64,000 nt of DNA, from positions 1 to 64,000 of the forward strand of contig CAWCDT010000005.1 of the NCBI GenBank assembly GCA_963794385.1, read 5' to 3'. The first letter of the stretch is position 1. Each line of letters starts with the position of its first letter. Made by a program: the position numbers and the translations under genes. The notes under the pieces are model-generated. The model ran no database searches. It saw only the letters and a list, made by a program, of their open reading frames with translations, and was not told the origin of the DNA. The stretch comes from Gaiellasilicea sp963794385. GTDB taxonomy: Bacteria; Actinomycetota; Thermoleophilia; Gaiellales; Gaiellaceae. Shown piece by piece: positions 29,177-38,531 of the stretch.

Positions 29177-31163
29177 GAGCTCGCGCGCCGCCGAGCTGCG
29201 CGAGCTCCTGCACCACCACAACTACCGCTACCACGTCCTCGACGACCCCGAGGTCCCGGACGCCGAGTACGACCGGCTCTTCGACGAGCTGAAGGAGCTC
29301 GAGGAGAAACATCCGGAGCTCGCGACGGACGACTCGCCGACGCGGCGGGTCGGCGGGCCGCCGTCGGACAAGTTCACGAAGGTCGAGCACCTCGCGCCGA
29401 TGGGCTCGCTCGAGAAGGTGACGACGGACGAAGGTCTGCTCAAGTGGGCCGACGACGTGCGCAAGCGGCTCGACTCGGACGAGCCCGTCGCGTACGTGAT
29501 CGAGCCGAAGATCGACGGCTCCGCGATCTCGCTCGTGTATGAGAACGGCCGGCTCGTACGCGGGGCGACGCGCGGTGACGGCCAGCGCGGGGAGGACGTC
29601 ACCGTCAACCTGCGCACGATCCGGTCGATCCCGCTGACTCTCCAGGGCCCGGCGCCGGAGGTGATGGAGGTGCGCGGCGAGGTCTACTTCCCGCTCTCCG
29701 GCTTCCGGCGCTTCACCGAGGAGCAGATCGCGGCCGGTAAGGCACCCGCGCCGAACCCGCGCAACGCGGCCGCCGGGTCGCTGCGTCAGCTCGACTCGCG
29801 CATCACGGCGGCGCGGCCGCTGTCGGTCTGGGTCTACGGAACCGGCTACCGCGAGGGCGTCGCCCCCGACACGCATTTCGAAACGCTCGCCTGGCTGCGC
29901 GAGCGTGGCTTCCGGACGAACCCGTTCGCCGAGCGGCTCGAGTCGGTCGAGGAGGTCGCGAAGGCCTGCGCGGAGTGGGAGCGCCGGCGCGCCGAGCTCG
30001 ACTACGAGATCGACGGGATCGTCGTGAAGGTCGACTCGTTCGACCAGCAGGCGCGGCTCGGCGCCCTGCACGAGCGGCCCCGTTGGGCGCGCGCCTACAA
30101 GTGGGCGCCGCTGACGGCCCAGACGAAGCTGGAGCAGATCCTGATCCGCGTCGGTCGGACCGGGGCGCTCAATCCGTGGGCGGTGCTCGAGCCGGTGAAC
30201 GTCGGCGGCGTCACGATCTCGCGCGCGACCCTCCATAACGAGGAGGACATCAACCGCAAGGAGATCCGCGAGGGCGACGTCGTGATCGTGCAGCGGGCCG
30301 GCGATGTGATTCCGCAGATCGTGGGGCCGGCCGGGCCGCACGCGAAGGGCACGAAGGCCTTCCGGATGCCGAAACGGTGCCCGCTTTGCGACGCCGAGAT
30401 CGTCAAGCCGGAGGGCGAGGTGATGCACCGCTGTCCCAACCGCGCCTGTCCCTCGCGGGGCCTGGAGACGCTGATCAACTGGGTCACTGCAGCGATGGAC
30501 ATCGAGGGCGTCGGAGAGCAGTTCGTCCGGCGGCTCTGGGACGAAGGACTGCTGCGCTCCATGCCCGCCCTCTACCGGCTCACCCCGGAGCAGCTGCTCG
30601 AGCTCGACGGGTACGGCGAGATCTCGGCGCGAAACGCCCTCGCCGCGATCGAGCTCTCGAAGCGACAACCGTTTTCGCGCGTCCTCTTCGGGCTCAACAT
30701 CCCGGACGTGGGCTGGGTGACGGCCCGCAATCTCGCCCGCCATTTCGGGTCGGTCGACAAGCTCCTCGACGCGAGCCAGGAGGAGATCCAGGAGGTCGAG
30801 GGGATCGGCCCCGACCGCGCCGAGGCGATCGCCGAGTGGTTCTCGGACGAGCAGAACCGGACGCTCGTCGCGGAGCTGCGCGAGCTCGGCCTTCGCTTCG
30901 AGGTGAGCGAGGAGGAGAAGCCGATCGAGGGGCCTTTGACGGGGAGCCAGTACGTGATCACCGGCACGCTCGAGTCGTTCACGCGCGAGGAGGCGAAGGC
31001 TGCGCTCGAGGGGCTCGGGGCGAAGGTCTCGGACAACGTCTCGAAGAAGACGACCGGCGTGGTGGTCGGAGAGAGCCCCGGCTCCAAGGCGGCGAAGGCG
31101 CAGAAGGCCGGCGTGCCCGTCCTCGGCGAGGACGACCTCAAGCAGCTGCTGGCCGCTCGCTAA
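29163..31163 (+). CDS. ligA: NAD-dependent DNA ligase
   Basis: A 666-residue LigA that seals nicks in replication and repair. The Ia domain carries HHHNYRYHVLDDPEVPDAEYD. The adenylation lysine is in EPKIDGSAISL near residue 116. An OB fold, a zinc finger (CPLC, then CPNRACPS), helix-hairpin-helix repeats and a C-terminal BRCT domain (from GSQYVITGTLESFTREEAK) follow in order. TTG start at 29163 inside the HAD gene, with GGAGG upstream. It is convergent with the next gene, overlapping by 4 nt. Confidence 0.96.
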   Translation: MPSSESSRAAELRELLHHHNYRYHVLDDPEVPDAEYDRLFDELKELEEKHPELATDDSPTRRVGGPPSDKFTKVEHLAPMGSLEKVTTDEGLLKWADDVRKRLDSDEPVAYVIEPKIDGSAISLVYENGRLVRGATRGDGQRGEDVTVNLRTIRSIPLTLQGPAPEVMEVRGEVYFPLSGFRRFTEEQIAAGKAPAPNPRNAAAGSLRQLDSRITAARPLSVWVYGTGYREGVAPDTHFETLAWLRERGFRTNPFAERLESVEEVAKACAEWERRRAELDYEIDGIVVKVDSFDQQARLGALHERPRWARAYKWAPLTAQTKLEQILIRVGRTGALNPWAVLEPVNVGGVTISRATLHNEEDINRKEIREGDVVIVQRAGDVIPQIVGPAGPHAKGTKAFRMPKRCPLCDAEIVKPEGEVMHRCPNRACPSRGLETLINWVTAAMDIEGVGEQFVRRLWDEGLLRSMPALYRLTPEQLLELDGYGEISARNALAAIELSKRQPFSRVLFGLNIPDVGWVTARNLARHFGSVDKLLDASQEEIQEVEGIGPDRAEAIAEWFSDEQNRTLVAELRELGLRFEVSEEEKPIEGPLTGSQYVITGTLESFTREEAKAALEGLGAKVSDNVSKKTTGVVVGESPGSKAAKAQKAGVPVLGEDDLKQLLAAR

Positions 31164-31990
31164 GGCCGCCAGATCACGAGCTCGATCTCACGGCTGAGCT
31201 CGGTGAAGCGACCCTGCGGCGATGCGGCCTGGAGCAGATTGCGCAGATCGGCCTCGAACTCCGCGAGTCGCTCCCCGAACAGGTGCGGCGCCGCGGACGA
31301 CCGCGAGAAGACGGCTGCGACGATTTCGTCCGCCGAGCGCTCGAGCACGCGCCCGGGCACCTGCAGGCGGCTCGGGCCGGCGAACCCCGCGGCGACCATG
31401 ACCTCCTCCTCGCCGGCGGCGGTTCCGCGAGGAAGTGTGCCGCGGCCCGCTCGCCGGGTCGTGCCGAGATAGTCGGCGACGAGGGTCTCGATCCGGTCGT
31501 GCGGCGGCTCGGGAAACGGCCCGGTGTGGCCGCCGACACCACGGTGCGTCGTGGCGTGCACGTGCACCCACGCGCCTCCCGCTCGGAGCATCCCGCGAAC
31601 CGTCCGCGCCACCGTTGGCTGATCCATCCAGTGGAACGACTGCGCGAACGTGGCTACGTCGAAGCGCCCGAGCCCGTGCGGGAGACGCTCGGCCCGAAGG
31701 TGCACCCAGTCGACATTCGCGACACCCTCGTCCTGCGCGCGGCGCCGGGCCGCCGCGAGCATTCCCGCATCCGCGTCCACACCGACGACCTCGGCGAACA
31801 GCGGCGCCAGGAGCAGGGAGAGCGAGCCGGGGCCGCAGCCTACGTCGAGCAGCCGGCCGGTCCCGTCGAGGCGGAGCTCGTCACGGAGCGCCGACGCGAT
31901 CCCGGGCGGGTAGGGAAAGCGGCCGACGGCGTAGTAGGGGGCGCTGCCCTCGTAGAGCGTCTCGTCCCACTCCCAAAAGTCGCCGCCCAC
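31160..31990 (-). CDS. SAM-dependent methyltransferase
   Basis: A 276-residue class I methyltransferase. Motif I LLDVGCGPGSLSLLLA binds SAM, with VVGVDADAGMLAAARRRA after it and FDVATFAQSFHWMD as motif IV. The substrate cannot be told. It is followed 4 nt upstream by the peptidase gene on the same strand. Confidence 0.85.
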   Translation of the reverse strand: MGGDFWEWDETLYEGSAPYYAVGRFPYPPGIASALRDELRLDGTGRLLDVGCGPGSLSLLLAPLFAEVVGVDADAGMLAAARRRAQDEGVANVDWVHLRAERLPHGLGRFDVATFAQSFHWMDQPTVARTVRGMLRAGGAWVHVHATTHRGVGGHTGPFPEPPHDRIETLVADYLGTTRRAGRGTLPRGTAAGEEEVMVAAGFAGPSRLQVPGRVLERSADEIVAAVFSRSSAAPHLFGERLAEFEADLRNLLQAASPQGRFTELSREIELVIWRP

Positions 31991-31994
31991 GACG

Positions 31995-33173
31995 TCATCC
32001 CGCTCCGGCCAGCGCGGTCGCGAACCGGTCCTGCGCGACGCGCGCCCAGTGCGTCGAGACCGGGCTGCCGTTCTGCAAGACGGCGAAGACGTACCGGTCG
32101 CGAACGAAGCCCGACAACGCCGAGGCCAGGCGCGTCGTGCCGGTCTTCGCGATCACCTGCCCACGCGCGGGCCGACGCTGCAGCCTGTGCTCGAGTGTCC
32201 CGTCGATCCCCGCGACGGCGAGGGAGTCGAGGAATGCGTCCCGGAGCTCGCCCGAGGCGAGCCCCGCTTCGAGCAGCGCCACGACGGCCGTTGCGGTGAG
32301 GCGGTCGAGGCGGGAGAGGCCGGAGCCGTCCGCGAACCGCACGCCCGCGAGCGGGATCTCTGCAGCAGCCAGCGCGGTGCGCATGACTCGGGCGCCGGCG
32401 GCGGTCGACCCCTGCCCGAGCTGGACCGCGCCGAGTTGCTTCACGATCATCTCGGCGGTGAAGTTGTCGCTGTCCCGTCCCATGAAGCGCACGATCTCGG
32501 CCAGCGGTTCGGAGACGTCCCTGGCCAGCGGGAGCCCAGCCGTGGTGAGCGTGCCCGTGTGCGTGCGGCCGGCTACATGCACTCCAGCCCGGTCGAGCGC
32601 CAGCCGTAGCAGCGACCCGCCCGCAAGCGCGGGGTTGTCCGATGTCCGGCCGCGATACCAGCCCCGGTCGACCACGAGCGCCGAGAGCGGCGGCGACTCG
32701 TTGATGTAGAACCTCGCCCTCCAGCCCGGCGCCGTCCGGCGCGAATCGAACCACGACTCGTCGGCGATCACAGCCCCGTCGACCCGCCGGATTCCCCACG
32801 CGGAGACATCGGCCGCGAGGGCTGCGAGATCCTCCGGCTCCAGCGTCGGGTCGCCGTAGCCCCGCAGCCAGAGGTCGCCGTGCCAGACGTCGCCGACGAG
32901 CGTGCCGGTGCCGACGACCTCCGTGTGGAAGCGGTAGCCGGGGCCGAGCAGCGCCAGCGCCGTGTAGGCCACCGGCAGCTTCTGATTCGAGGCCGGGACG
33001 AGCGCGAGCTCCGGGTTGCGCGAATAGACGACCGTGCCGGTCCGGATGTCCACGGCGAGCGCGGCCGTCCGCGCCGGGTCGACGTTCGGCACCCGCAGCG
33101 CTCGGTCGAGCCGGACCGCGAGCGACCCTTCGGCGGCGCCGGCCGGGGGCACGAAGGCGACCAGCGCCACCAT
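31995..33173 (-). CDS. dacB: D-alanyl-D-alanine carboxypeptidase/endopeptidase, PBP4 (S13) family
   Basis: The three penicillin-binding motifs are present: ASNQKLPVA (SxxK), GRDSDNFTAEM (SxN) and IAKTGTTRLAS (KTG). A large insert between the first two motifs is typical of the S13 family, which trims peptidoglycan peptides. A hydrophobic segment, PWLAAIMVALVAFVPPAGA, acts as signal peptide. The start is uncertain: ATG 33173 gives a very short signal sequence, and no good start lies upstream before the divergent gene, so an N-terminal indel is possible. Confidence 0.85.
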   Translation of the reverse strand: MVALVAFVPPAGAAEGSLAVRLDRALRVPNVDPARTAALAVDIRTGTVVYSRNPELALVPASNQKLPVAYTALALLGPGYRFHTEVVGTGTLVGDVWHGDLWLRGYGDPTLEPEDLAALAADVSAWGIRRVDGAVIADESWFDSRRTAPGWRARFYINESPPLSALVVDRGWYRGRTSDNPALAGGSLLRLALDRAGVHVAGRTHTGTLTTAGLPLARDVSEPLAEIVRFMGRDSDNFTAEMIVKQLGAVQLGQGSTAAGARVMRTALAAAEIPLAGVRFADGSGLSRLDRLTATAVVALLEAGLASGELRDAFLDSLAVAGIDGTLEHRLQRRPARGQVIAKTGTTRLASALSGFVRDRYVFAVLQNGSPVSTHWARVAQDRFATALAGAG

Positions 33174-33263
33174 GATCGCCGCGAGCCATGGGCCGAGTCG
33201 CCGCCGAAGATAGGCCCGGCGGCCCTTGTGACCGGATCGAGGGCGGCGGAGAATCGAGTCGCC

Positions 33264-33572
33264 GTGAATGAGAGCCTCTCCGGAGTGCTGACCGAGATCC
33301 GGTCGCTTCTCGATGTGCCCGCGGACGCGGAGCAGCCGCCGCGCGCGGTCGTCGAGGACGCCCTGACGAGCGGGTACGCCTACGCCCTCGCACTCGAGGG
33401 CGAGCAGCTTCGGGCGGAGGGACACCTGCGGTCGATCCTGCGCGACCGGTCGGGCAGCCGGCGCCTCCGCGAGGAGAAGATCGACCAGGTGACCGGGCGC
33501 CTGGCCGAGCTCGACCAGCAGCTGGCGGGGCTCCGCGGCCTCCTCTCCTCGCTCCGTACGCAAGCGCTCTAG
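33264..33572 (+). CDS. Small helical protein of unknown function
   Basis: A 102-residue protein starting with GTG (NESLSGVLTEIRSLLDVPAD). The C-terminal half (RLREEKIDQVTGRLAELDQQ) looks like a coiled coil. It is divergent from dacB and overlaps the end of the response regulator gene on the other strand. I do not recognise it. Confidence 0.6.
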   Translation: MNESLSGVLTEIRSLLDVPADAEQPPRAVVEDALTSGYAYALALEGEQLRAEGHLRSILRDRSGSRRLREEKIDQVTGRLAELDQQLAGLRGLLSSLRTQAL

Positions 33573-34249
33573 ACGATGCCTGATCTCACGGCGTAGACAG
33601 CCGCCTGGATCCGGTTCTCGATCTGGAGCTTCATGAGGATGTTCGAGATGTGATTCTTGACCGTCTTCGGGCTGATGTGCAGCTCACCGGCGATCATCGC
33701 GTTGTCCTTGCCGTTCGCGATCAGCTTCAGCACCTCGATCTCGCGGTCCGAGAGCTCGGCTCGGATCGTCTCGGCGGCCTCCGGCGCGACGGTCGTGGCG
33801 CGCACGTGCTGCAGCACCTTCCCGGCGATGTGCGGTGAGATCAGCGACTCGCCGACCGCAGCCGACTCGAGGCCCTTCATCAGATCCTGGATCGACGCGT
33901 CCTTGAGCAGGTAGCCGCACGCGCCGGCGAGAATCGCGTCCATCACGTCCTGCTCCTGGTCGGAGATCGTGAGCACGACCACGCGCGTCAGCGGGGCGTC
34001 ACGGCTGATGTAGCGGGTCGCCTCGACGCCGGACATCCCCGGCATGTTCAGGTCCATGATGACGACGTCAGGAGCTGTCTCGCGCACGTGCTGCAGCGCT
34101 TCGGAGCCCGTCGCGGCCTCGCCGACGATCTGCACTCCCTGCTCTTCGAGCAGGTTCCTGAGACCGGTGCGGAAGAGGTCGTGGTCGTCGACGATCAACA
34201 CGCGGAGGACGTGCTCCTCGGTCCCCCCGGACGGTGCGATCTCGGTCAA
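33569..34249 (-). CDS. NarL/LuxR-type response regulator
   Basis: A 226-residue two-component regulator. The receiver domain has VLIVDDHDLFRTGLRNLLEE with the acidic pocket, the phosphorylated Asp in DVVIMDLNMPGMSG, and the conserved Thr and Lys in VVVLTISDQ and YLLKDAS. The C-terminal HTH has LSDREIEVLKLIANGKDN and SPKTVKNHISNILMKL. TTG 34249 is chosen for its ribosome-binding site GAGGAGG. No histidine kinase is adjacent, so the signal is unknown. Confidence 0.9.
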   Translation of the reverse strand: MTEIAPSGGTEEHVLRVLIVDDHDLFRTGLRNLLEEQGVQIVGEAATGSEALQHVRETAPDVVIMDLNMPGMSGVEATRYISRDAPLTRVVVLTISDQEQDVMDAILAGACGYLLKDASIQDLMKGLESAAVGESLISPHIAGKVLQHVRATTVAPEAAETIRAELSDREIEVLKLIANGKDNAMIAGELHISPKTVKNHISNILMKLQIENRIQAAVYAVRSGIV

Positions 34250-34304
34250 GCGCTGCCTCCTCGGCTGGCGGTCGCGCAGTTTACTCGAGTATTCGTACCG
34301 AAAT

Positions 34305-35348
34305 TCAGCCGAGCGTGATCGTGACCGTCCGCCGTCCCCAGGCAAGCGCCTCTTCGTGGGTCGGGAACCAGAGGTCAATCACGCTCCCTTGCACCGACCC
34401 GCCCGTGTCGGCTGCGATCCCTCTGCCGTAGCCCGGGATCGTGATCCTCGTACCGAGCGGGATCACCGAGGGATCGACGGCGACGACGCCCGGAGCGGTC
34501 TGGACGCCGGTCGACGTCTGTCCCTCCATCGTGTAGCCCGTCGAGCTGACGGTGAGCGTCCGGCCGCCGAGCTCGTCGATCACCACGGTCGAGGCGGGCT
34601 CGACCGGGGCCGCGGCGACCGGCGCAGTCGAGGCCGCGAGCGTCTGCGAGCGCCGGCCGGCCTGTCGCGCCTCGGCCTCGATCGCTGCGACCCTGGCTGC
34701 GTTCATGCTCTGCTGTCGGCGGAGCTCCGCGACGAATGCCCTGCGGGACGCGCTCGCCGCCGACAGCTCGGCGGCGCGTGCCTCGGCTGCGGCCGCGAGC
34801 TGCTCCAGCTCGGCGTCGCGCGCGGCGAGCCGCTCGGACAGAGCTTCAAGCCGTGTGCGCGCCTCGCGCGCCTGCTCGATGATGCTCGAGCTCTCGTCGG
34901 CGGCGCGGCTGAGGCCGTCGAGGGCGGCGAGTGCAGCGTCGATCGAGTCGGCGCCGAGCAGGATTGCCAGCGGATCGCCCTGATCCGGCTGCTCGTAGAG
35001 GGCGCGGACGAGCTCCGAGAGCCGCCGCTCGGTGCTCCGTACGGCCTTGCGCGCGATCCGCAGCTGCGTCTGCGCCAGTGTGCGCTCGCGCGCCACCGCA
35101 GACCTTCGTGCCTCCAGCGTGTCGAGCGCGGCGAGAGCGCGGCCGAGCTCGGCCTCGAGCGCGTACAGCTCGAGCGTCGCCGCCTTCGCGCGCGCCGCGA
35201 TTGAGTGGCCGTCGGACCGCAGCGCGGCCGCCTGCGAGCGAAGCCCGGACACGTCTGCCGCGAGAGCGACGGGAACGAGCGCAGCCAGCAAAAAACCGAT
35301 CATGGCGGCCGCGACTCGCGCCGCATGCCTCGTCGAAAAGCTCGCCAC
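34305..35348 (-). CDS. Secreted coiled-coil protein with 3D domain
   Basis: A 347-residue protein: signal peptide (MIGFLLAALVPVALA), a long coiled coil of about 200 residues, and a C-terminal 3D domain (SSTGYTMEGQTSTGV, VDPSVIPLGTRITIPG, GIAADTGGSVQGSVIDLW) whose three aspartates name the family. These domains are related to lytic transglycosylases such as MltA. The coiled coil resembles that of the divergent NlpC/P60 protein, so both may act together in cell-wall cleavage. Confidence 0.85.
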   Translation of the reverse strand: MASFSTRHAARVAAAMIGFLLAALVPVALAADVSGLRSQAAALRSDGHSIAARAKAATLELYALEAELGRALAALDTLEARRSAVARERTLAQTQLRIARKAVRSTERRLSELVRALYEQPDQGDPLAILLGADSIDAALAALDGLSRAADESSSIIEQAREARTRLEALSERLAARDAELEQLAAAAEARAAELSAASASRRAFVAELRRQQSMNAARVAAIEAEARQAGRRSQTLAASTAPVAAAPVEPASTVVIDELGGRTLTVSSTGYTMEGQTSTGVQTAPGVVAVDPSVIPLGTRITIPGYGRGIAADTGGSVQGSVIDLWFPTHEEALAWGRRTVTITLG

Positions 35349-35515
35349 GAGGCGGGGGACCGTAGCAACTTGTGCGCGCTCGGGCGTCGGTTCGACTTAT
35401 TCCTTTTATTGGCTCATTTGGGTGCTGCAGGCATCCGCGAAGGCTGCTAGGGTGCGCGACTTGTGACTGACCTGGCCCCCACCAGGTCGCCACGCGTGTT
35501 CGAGCGGAAGGTCGA

Positions 35516-36661
35516 TTGAGCAGCTCGAGCAGGCAAAAGACGGCGACGTACATCACAACTCTTGCGGCGACACTCGTGGCGGCTGCCTTGGCGTGCGTCC
35601 ACTCCGCCTCCGCCGACCCGAGCATTAGCTCGAAGCGGGCCGAGGCCGCGAGCGTGCTGGCGCAGATCCAGGAGATCGACTCGCAGCTGTCGCACGCGAT
35701 CGAGGCGTACAACCTCGCGAACGTCAAGCTCGACAAGATCAAGGGCGAGCTCGAGACCAACGCCCGGCACCTGCAGATCGCGAAGAAGAGCCTTAAGAAC
35801 GGTCAGGCCCACCTGGCCGAGCGGCTCGTCGCGCTCTACGTCGGCGGGCACGAGGAGGGTGCGCTCGAGGTCGTGCTTGCCGCCGAGTCGATCGAAGACC
35901 TGCTCAACCGCCTCGACGCGGTCGAGCGTGTCTCCGCGCAGGACACTCGCGTGCTCAGCGAGGTGAAGAGCTTCCGCAAGCAGGTCGTGGAGCGGGGGGC
36001 ACGGCTGAAGCGCGCCAGGGCTGCGCAGCAGCAGGTCGTCGCCCAGAGGAACGAGCAGCGCCGCTCGATCGAGGGCCAGCTGGCCGAGCGCCAACGGCTC
36101 CTGTCCTCGATCAAGGATCAGATCGCGTCTCTCGAGGCCGCCGAGCGCCTGCGCCAGGCGCAAGCCGCAGCCGCGGCCCGCGCCCGGCTGGCCGCGGCGT
36201 CCCTGCAGCGCCAGACGGAGAGCAGCGCGCAGCCCGAGGAAGCGGCGCCGCTGCTCGACGTGGCGACGCCGGTCGAAGACGCGCTCGAGGCATCCGCGGC
36301 TCCGCCCGCCACCTACGGCGGCGTCGTCGGGATCGCGATGCAGTACCTCGGCGTGCCGTACGTCTACGGAGGCGCGAGCCCGTCCGGCTTCGACTGCTCC
36401 GGCCTGATCATGTACGCCTACTCGCAGGTCGGCGTCTCGCTGCCGCATCACGCCGCCTCCCAGTACGGGATGGGCAGCCCGGTCTCGAGAGACCAGCTCG
36501 CGGCAGGCGATCTCGTCTTCTTCAACGGCCTCGGCCACGCAGGCATCTACATCGGCGGCGGCCAGTTCATCCACGCGCCGCACACCGGCGACGTGGTCAA
36601 GATCTCGAGCCTCTCCGACTCCTGGTACGCGAATACGTATGTCGGCGCGCGTCGGATCTAA
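35516..36661 (+). CDS. NlpC/P60 peptidoglycan hydrolase with coiled coil
   Basis: A 381-residue protein: signal sequence, coiled coil (residues about 40-230), and a C-terminal NlpC/P60 domain. The catalytic Cys is in SGFDCSGLIMYAYSQVG, the His in GLGHAGIYIGGGQFIHAP and the third polar residue is His. It cuts the peptide stem of peptidoglycan. PcsB/RipA-like architecture suggests activation through the coiled coil by FtsX, known in other genera. TTG start at 35516. A short stem, ACCTGG/CCAGGT, lies in the 5' leader. Confidence 0.9.
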   Translation: MSSSSRQKTATYITTLAATLVAAALACVHSASADPSISSKRAEAASVLAQIQEIDSQLSHAIEAYNLANVKLDKIKGELETNARHLQIAKKSLKNGQAHLAERLVALYVGGHEEGALEVVLAAESIEDLLNRLDAVERVSAQDTRVLSEVKSFRKQVVERGARLKRARAAQQQVVAQRNEQRRSIEGQLAERQRLLSSIKDQIASLEAAERLRQAQAAAAARARLAAASLQRQTESSAQPEEAAPLLDVATPVEDALEASAAPPATYGGVVGIAMQYLGVPYVYGGASPSGFDCSGLIMYAYSQVGVSLPHHAASQYGMGSPVSRDQLAAGDLVFFNGLGHAGIYIGGGQFIHAPHTGDVVKISSLSDSWYANTYVGARRI

Positions 36662-36664
36662 AGA

Positions 36665-38458
36665 CTAGATCCCTGCAGCCTGGTTGAGCGTCTCGCCGGC
36701 GTAGAGCTCGTCGAGCTCCGTGCCGAAGTGCTCCGCGACGACGCGCCGCTTCAGCTTCAGGGTCGGCGTCAGCTCGTCGTGCTCCATCGTGAAGTCGCGT
36801 GGGAGGATGACGAAGCGCTTGATCTGCTCGTAGCGCGAGCGGTCGGCGTTGACCTCGTCGACCACGCTCTGGATCAGCTCGCGCACCTCCTCGCGACGCG
36901 CGAGCTGGTCGATTCCACCCTCGAGCCCGCGCTCCGCCGCCCACTTGGGCAGCTCCTCGGGATCGAGCGTGATCAGCGCCGCGATGTACGGCTGCCGGTC
37001 GCCGACCACGAGCGCCTGCGAGACGTACTTGGACGTCTTCAGGTCGTTCTCGAGGTTCTGCGGCGCGACGTTCTTGCCGCCCGCGGTGACGATGATGTCC
37101 TTCTTGCGGTCGGTGATCGTGATGAAGCCGTCCTCGTCGATCTCGGCGATGTCGCCCGTCCGCAGCCAGCCGTCCTCGCCGAGTACCTCGGCGGTCGCCT
37201 CCGGCTCCTTGAAGTAGCCCTGGAAGACTGTCTCGCTGCGCAGGAGCAGCTCGCCGTCCTCCGCGAGCTTCACCTCCGTGCCCGGCAAAGCCCGGCCGAC
37301 AGTGCCGAAGCGGAAGGCCTCGTGGGTGTTCGTAGACGCCGCGGTCGTGCACTCGGTCAGGCCGTAGCCCTCGATCAGGAGGATGTCGATGGCGTGGAAG
37401 AACTCCGCGATCTCCGCCGAGAGCGGGGCGCCGCCCGAGATCGCGAGGCGAAGCCGCCCGCCGAGCCGTTCCTTGACCTTGCCGTAGACGAGCTTGTCGG
37501 CGAGCCGGTACTGCGCGGCGAGACCGCGCGGGACGGGCTTGCCGGCGCGCTTGAGCGCGCTCACGCGCCTGCCGACGCCGAGCGCCCAGTCCACGAGCTT
37601 TCGACGCACCCCGGTCGCGTCGTCGAACCTCGCCACGACCGCCGTGTGGATCTTCTCGTAGACGCGAGGCACGCTCGGGAACACGGTTGGACGCACGGCG
37701 GGCAGCGCCGCCGCCGCCTGCAGCGGGTCGGGCAGGAAGGCGATCGCGTAGCCCACATACGCGCCGGAGAGGTGCATCAGGCGGCCGAAGTTGTGCGCGA
37801 GCGGGAGGTAGAGGAGCATCGTGTCCTCCGGCCCCGTGAAGCTCGGGAGGTCGTCGACGACCGCCACCATCGCGTAGTAGTTGCGGTGCGAGATCATGCA
37901 GCCCTTCGGCGGCCCGGTCGTGCCCGAGGTGTAGATGTAGGTGAAGAGATCGTCCTCTTCGATCGCCTCCCGTGCCTCGCGCAGCGCCTCGGGACGCTCC
38001 GCCGCGTAGGCGCGGCCGCGCGCCGCGAGGTCGTCGAGGTCGGCGAACGTGAGCACGTGCTGCAGGCGCGGGATCCCGCCTTGCACCTCGTCGAGCTTCG
38101 CTCGCTGAGCCTCGTCCTCGCAGAGGATGCCGATCGACTCCGAGTGATCGACGATGTAGCAGGCGTCCTTCGCGGAACTGCTCGCATAGATCGGTGCGGC
38201 GATCGCGCCGATCGAGCCGACCGCGAAGTCGAAGAGCGCCCACTCGACGCGGCTCGTCGCCAGGATCGAGAATGCGTCGCCCTTGCGGACGCCGAGCGAC
38301 AGCAGCCCGTTCGCGTACGCCTCGACGCGCCCGTTCGCCTCGGCCCACGAGAGCTCGTGCCAGTGGTCGCCGTGCTGGACGAGGTAGGCCGGGGTCGGGC
38401 GGCCGGCCGCGACCGCATCGCGCCACAGCCGCTCGATCGTTCGCTTCTCTTGCGTCAC
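36665..38458 (-). CDS. fadD: Long-chain fatty-acid--CoA ligase
   Basis: A 597-residue AMP-forming acyl-CoA synthetase. The P-loop-like motif is YIYTSGTTGPPKGCMISHRN, the second signature is LLIEGYGLTECTTAAS, and the ATP-binding DGWLRTGDIAEIDEDGF and TDRKKDIIVTAGGKNV follow. It activates fatty acids for beta-oxidation or lipid synthesis. GTG 38458 is chosen because the family N-terminus begins after it. It ends 3 nt after the NlpC gene on the opposite strand. Confidence 0.92.
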   Translation of the reverse strand: MTQEKRTIERLWRDAVAAGRPTPAYLVQHGDHWHELSWAEANGRVEAYANGLLSLGVRKGDAFSILATSRVEWALFDFAVGSIGAIAAPIYASSSAKDACYIVDHSESIGILCEDEAQRAKLDEVQGGIPRLQHVLTFADLDDLAARGRAYAAERPEALREAREAIEEDDLFTYIYTSGTTGPPKGCMISHRNYYAMVAVVDDLPSFTGPEDTMLLYLPLAHNFGRLMHLSGAYVGYAIAFLPDPLQAAAALPAVRPTVFPSVPRVYEKIHTAVVARFDDATGVRRKLVDWALGVGRRVSALKRAGKPVPRGLAAQYRLADKLVYGKVKERLGGRLRLAISGGAPLSAEIAEFFHAIDILLIEGYGLTECTTAASTNTHEAFRFGTVGRALPGTEVKLAEDGELLLRSETVFQGYFKEPEATAEVLGEDGWLRTGDIAEIDEDGFITITDRKKDIIVTAGGKNVAPQNLENDLKTSKYVSQALVVGDRQPYIAALITLDPEELPKWAAERGLEGGIDQLARREEVRELIQSVVDEVNADRSRYEQIKRFVILPRDFTMEHDELTPTLKLKRRVVAEHFGTELDELYAGETLNQAAGI

Positions 38459-38531
38459 CGCTGAGACTTTACGTAGGAGGGATACCTCCGGGAAGGGCGA
38501 AACGGTTGGTCCCTCTAGACTGAAGGTACAG

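Noticed and set aside
35349..35515. A cyclic-di-AMP riboswitch before the NlpC/P60 gene
   Set aside because: Such riboswitches often precede cell-wall hydrolases in actinobacteria, but the conserved sequence blocks are not visible here.
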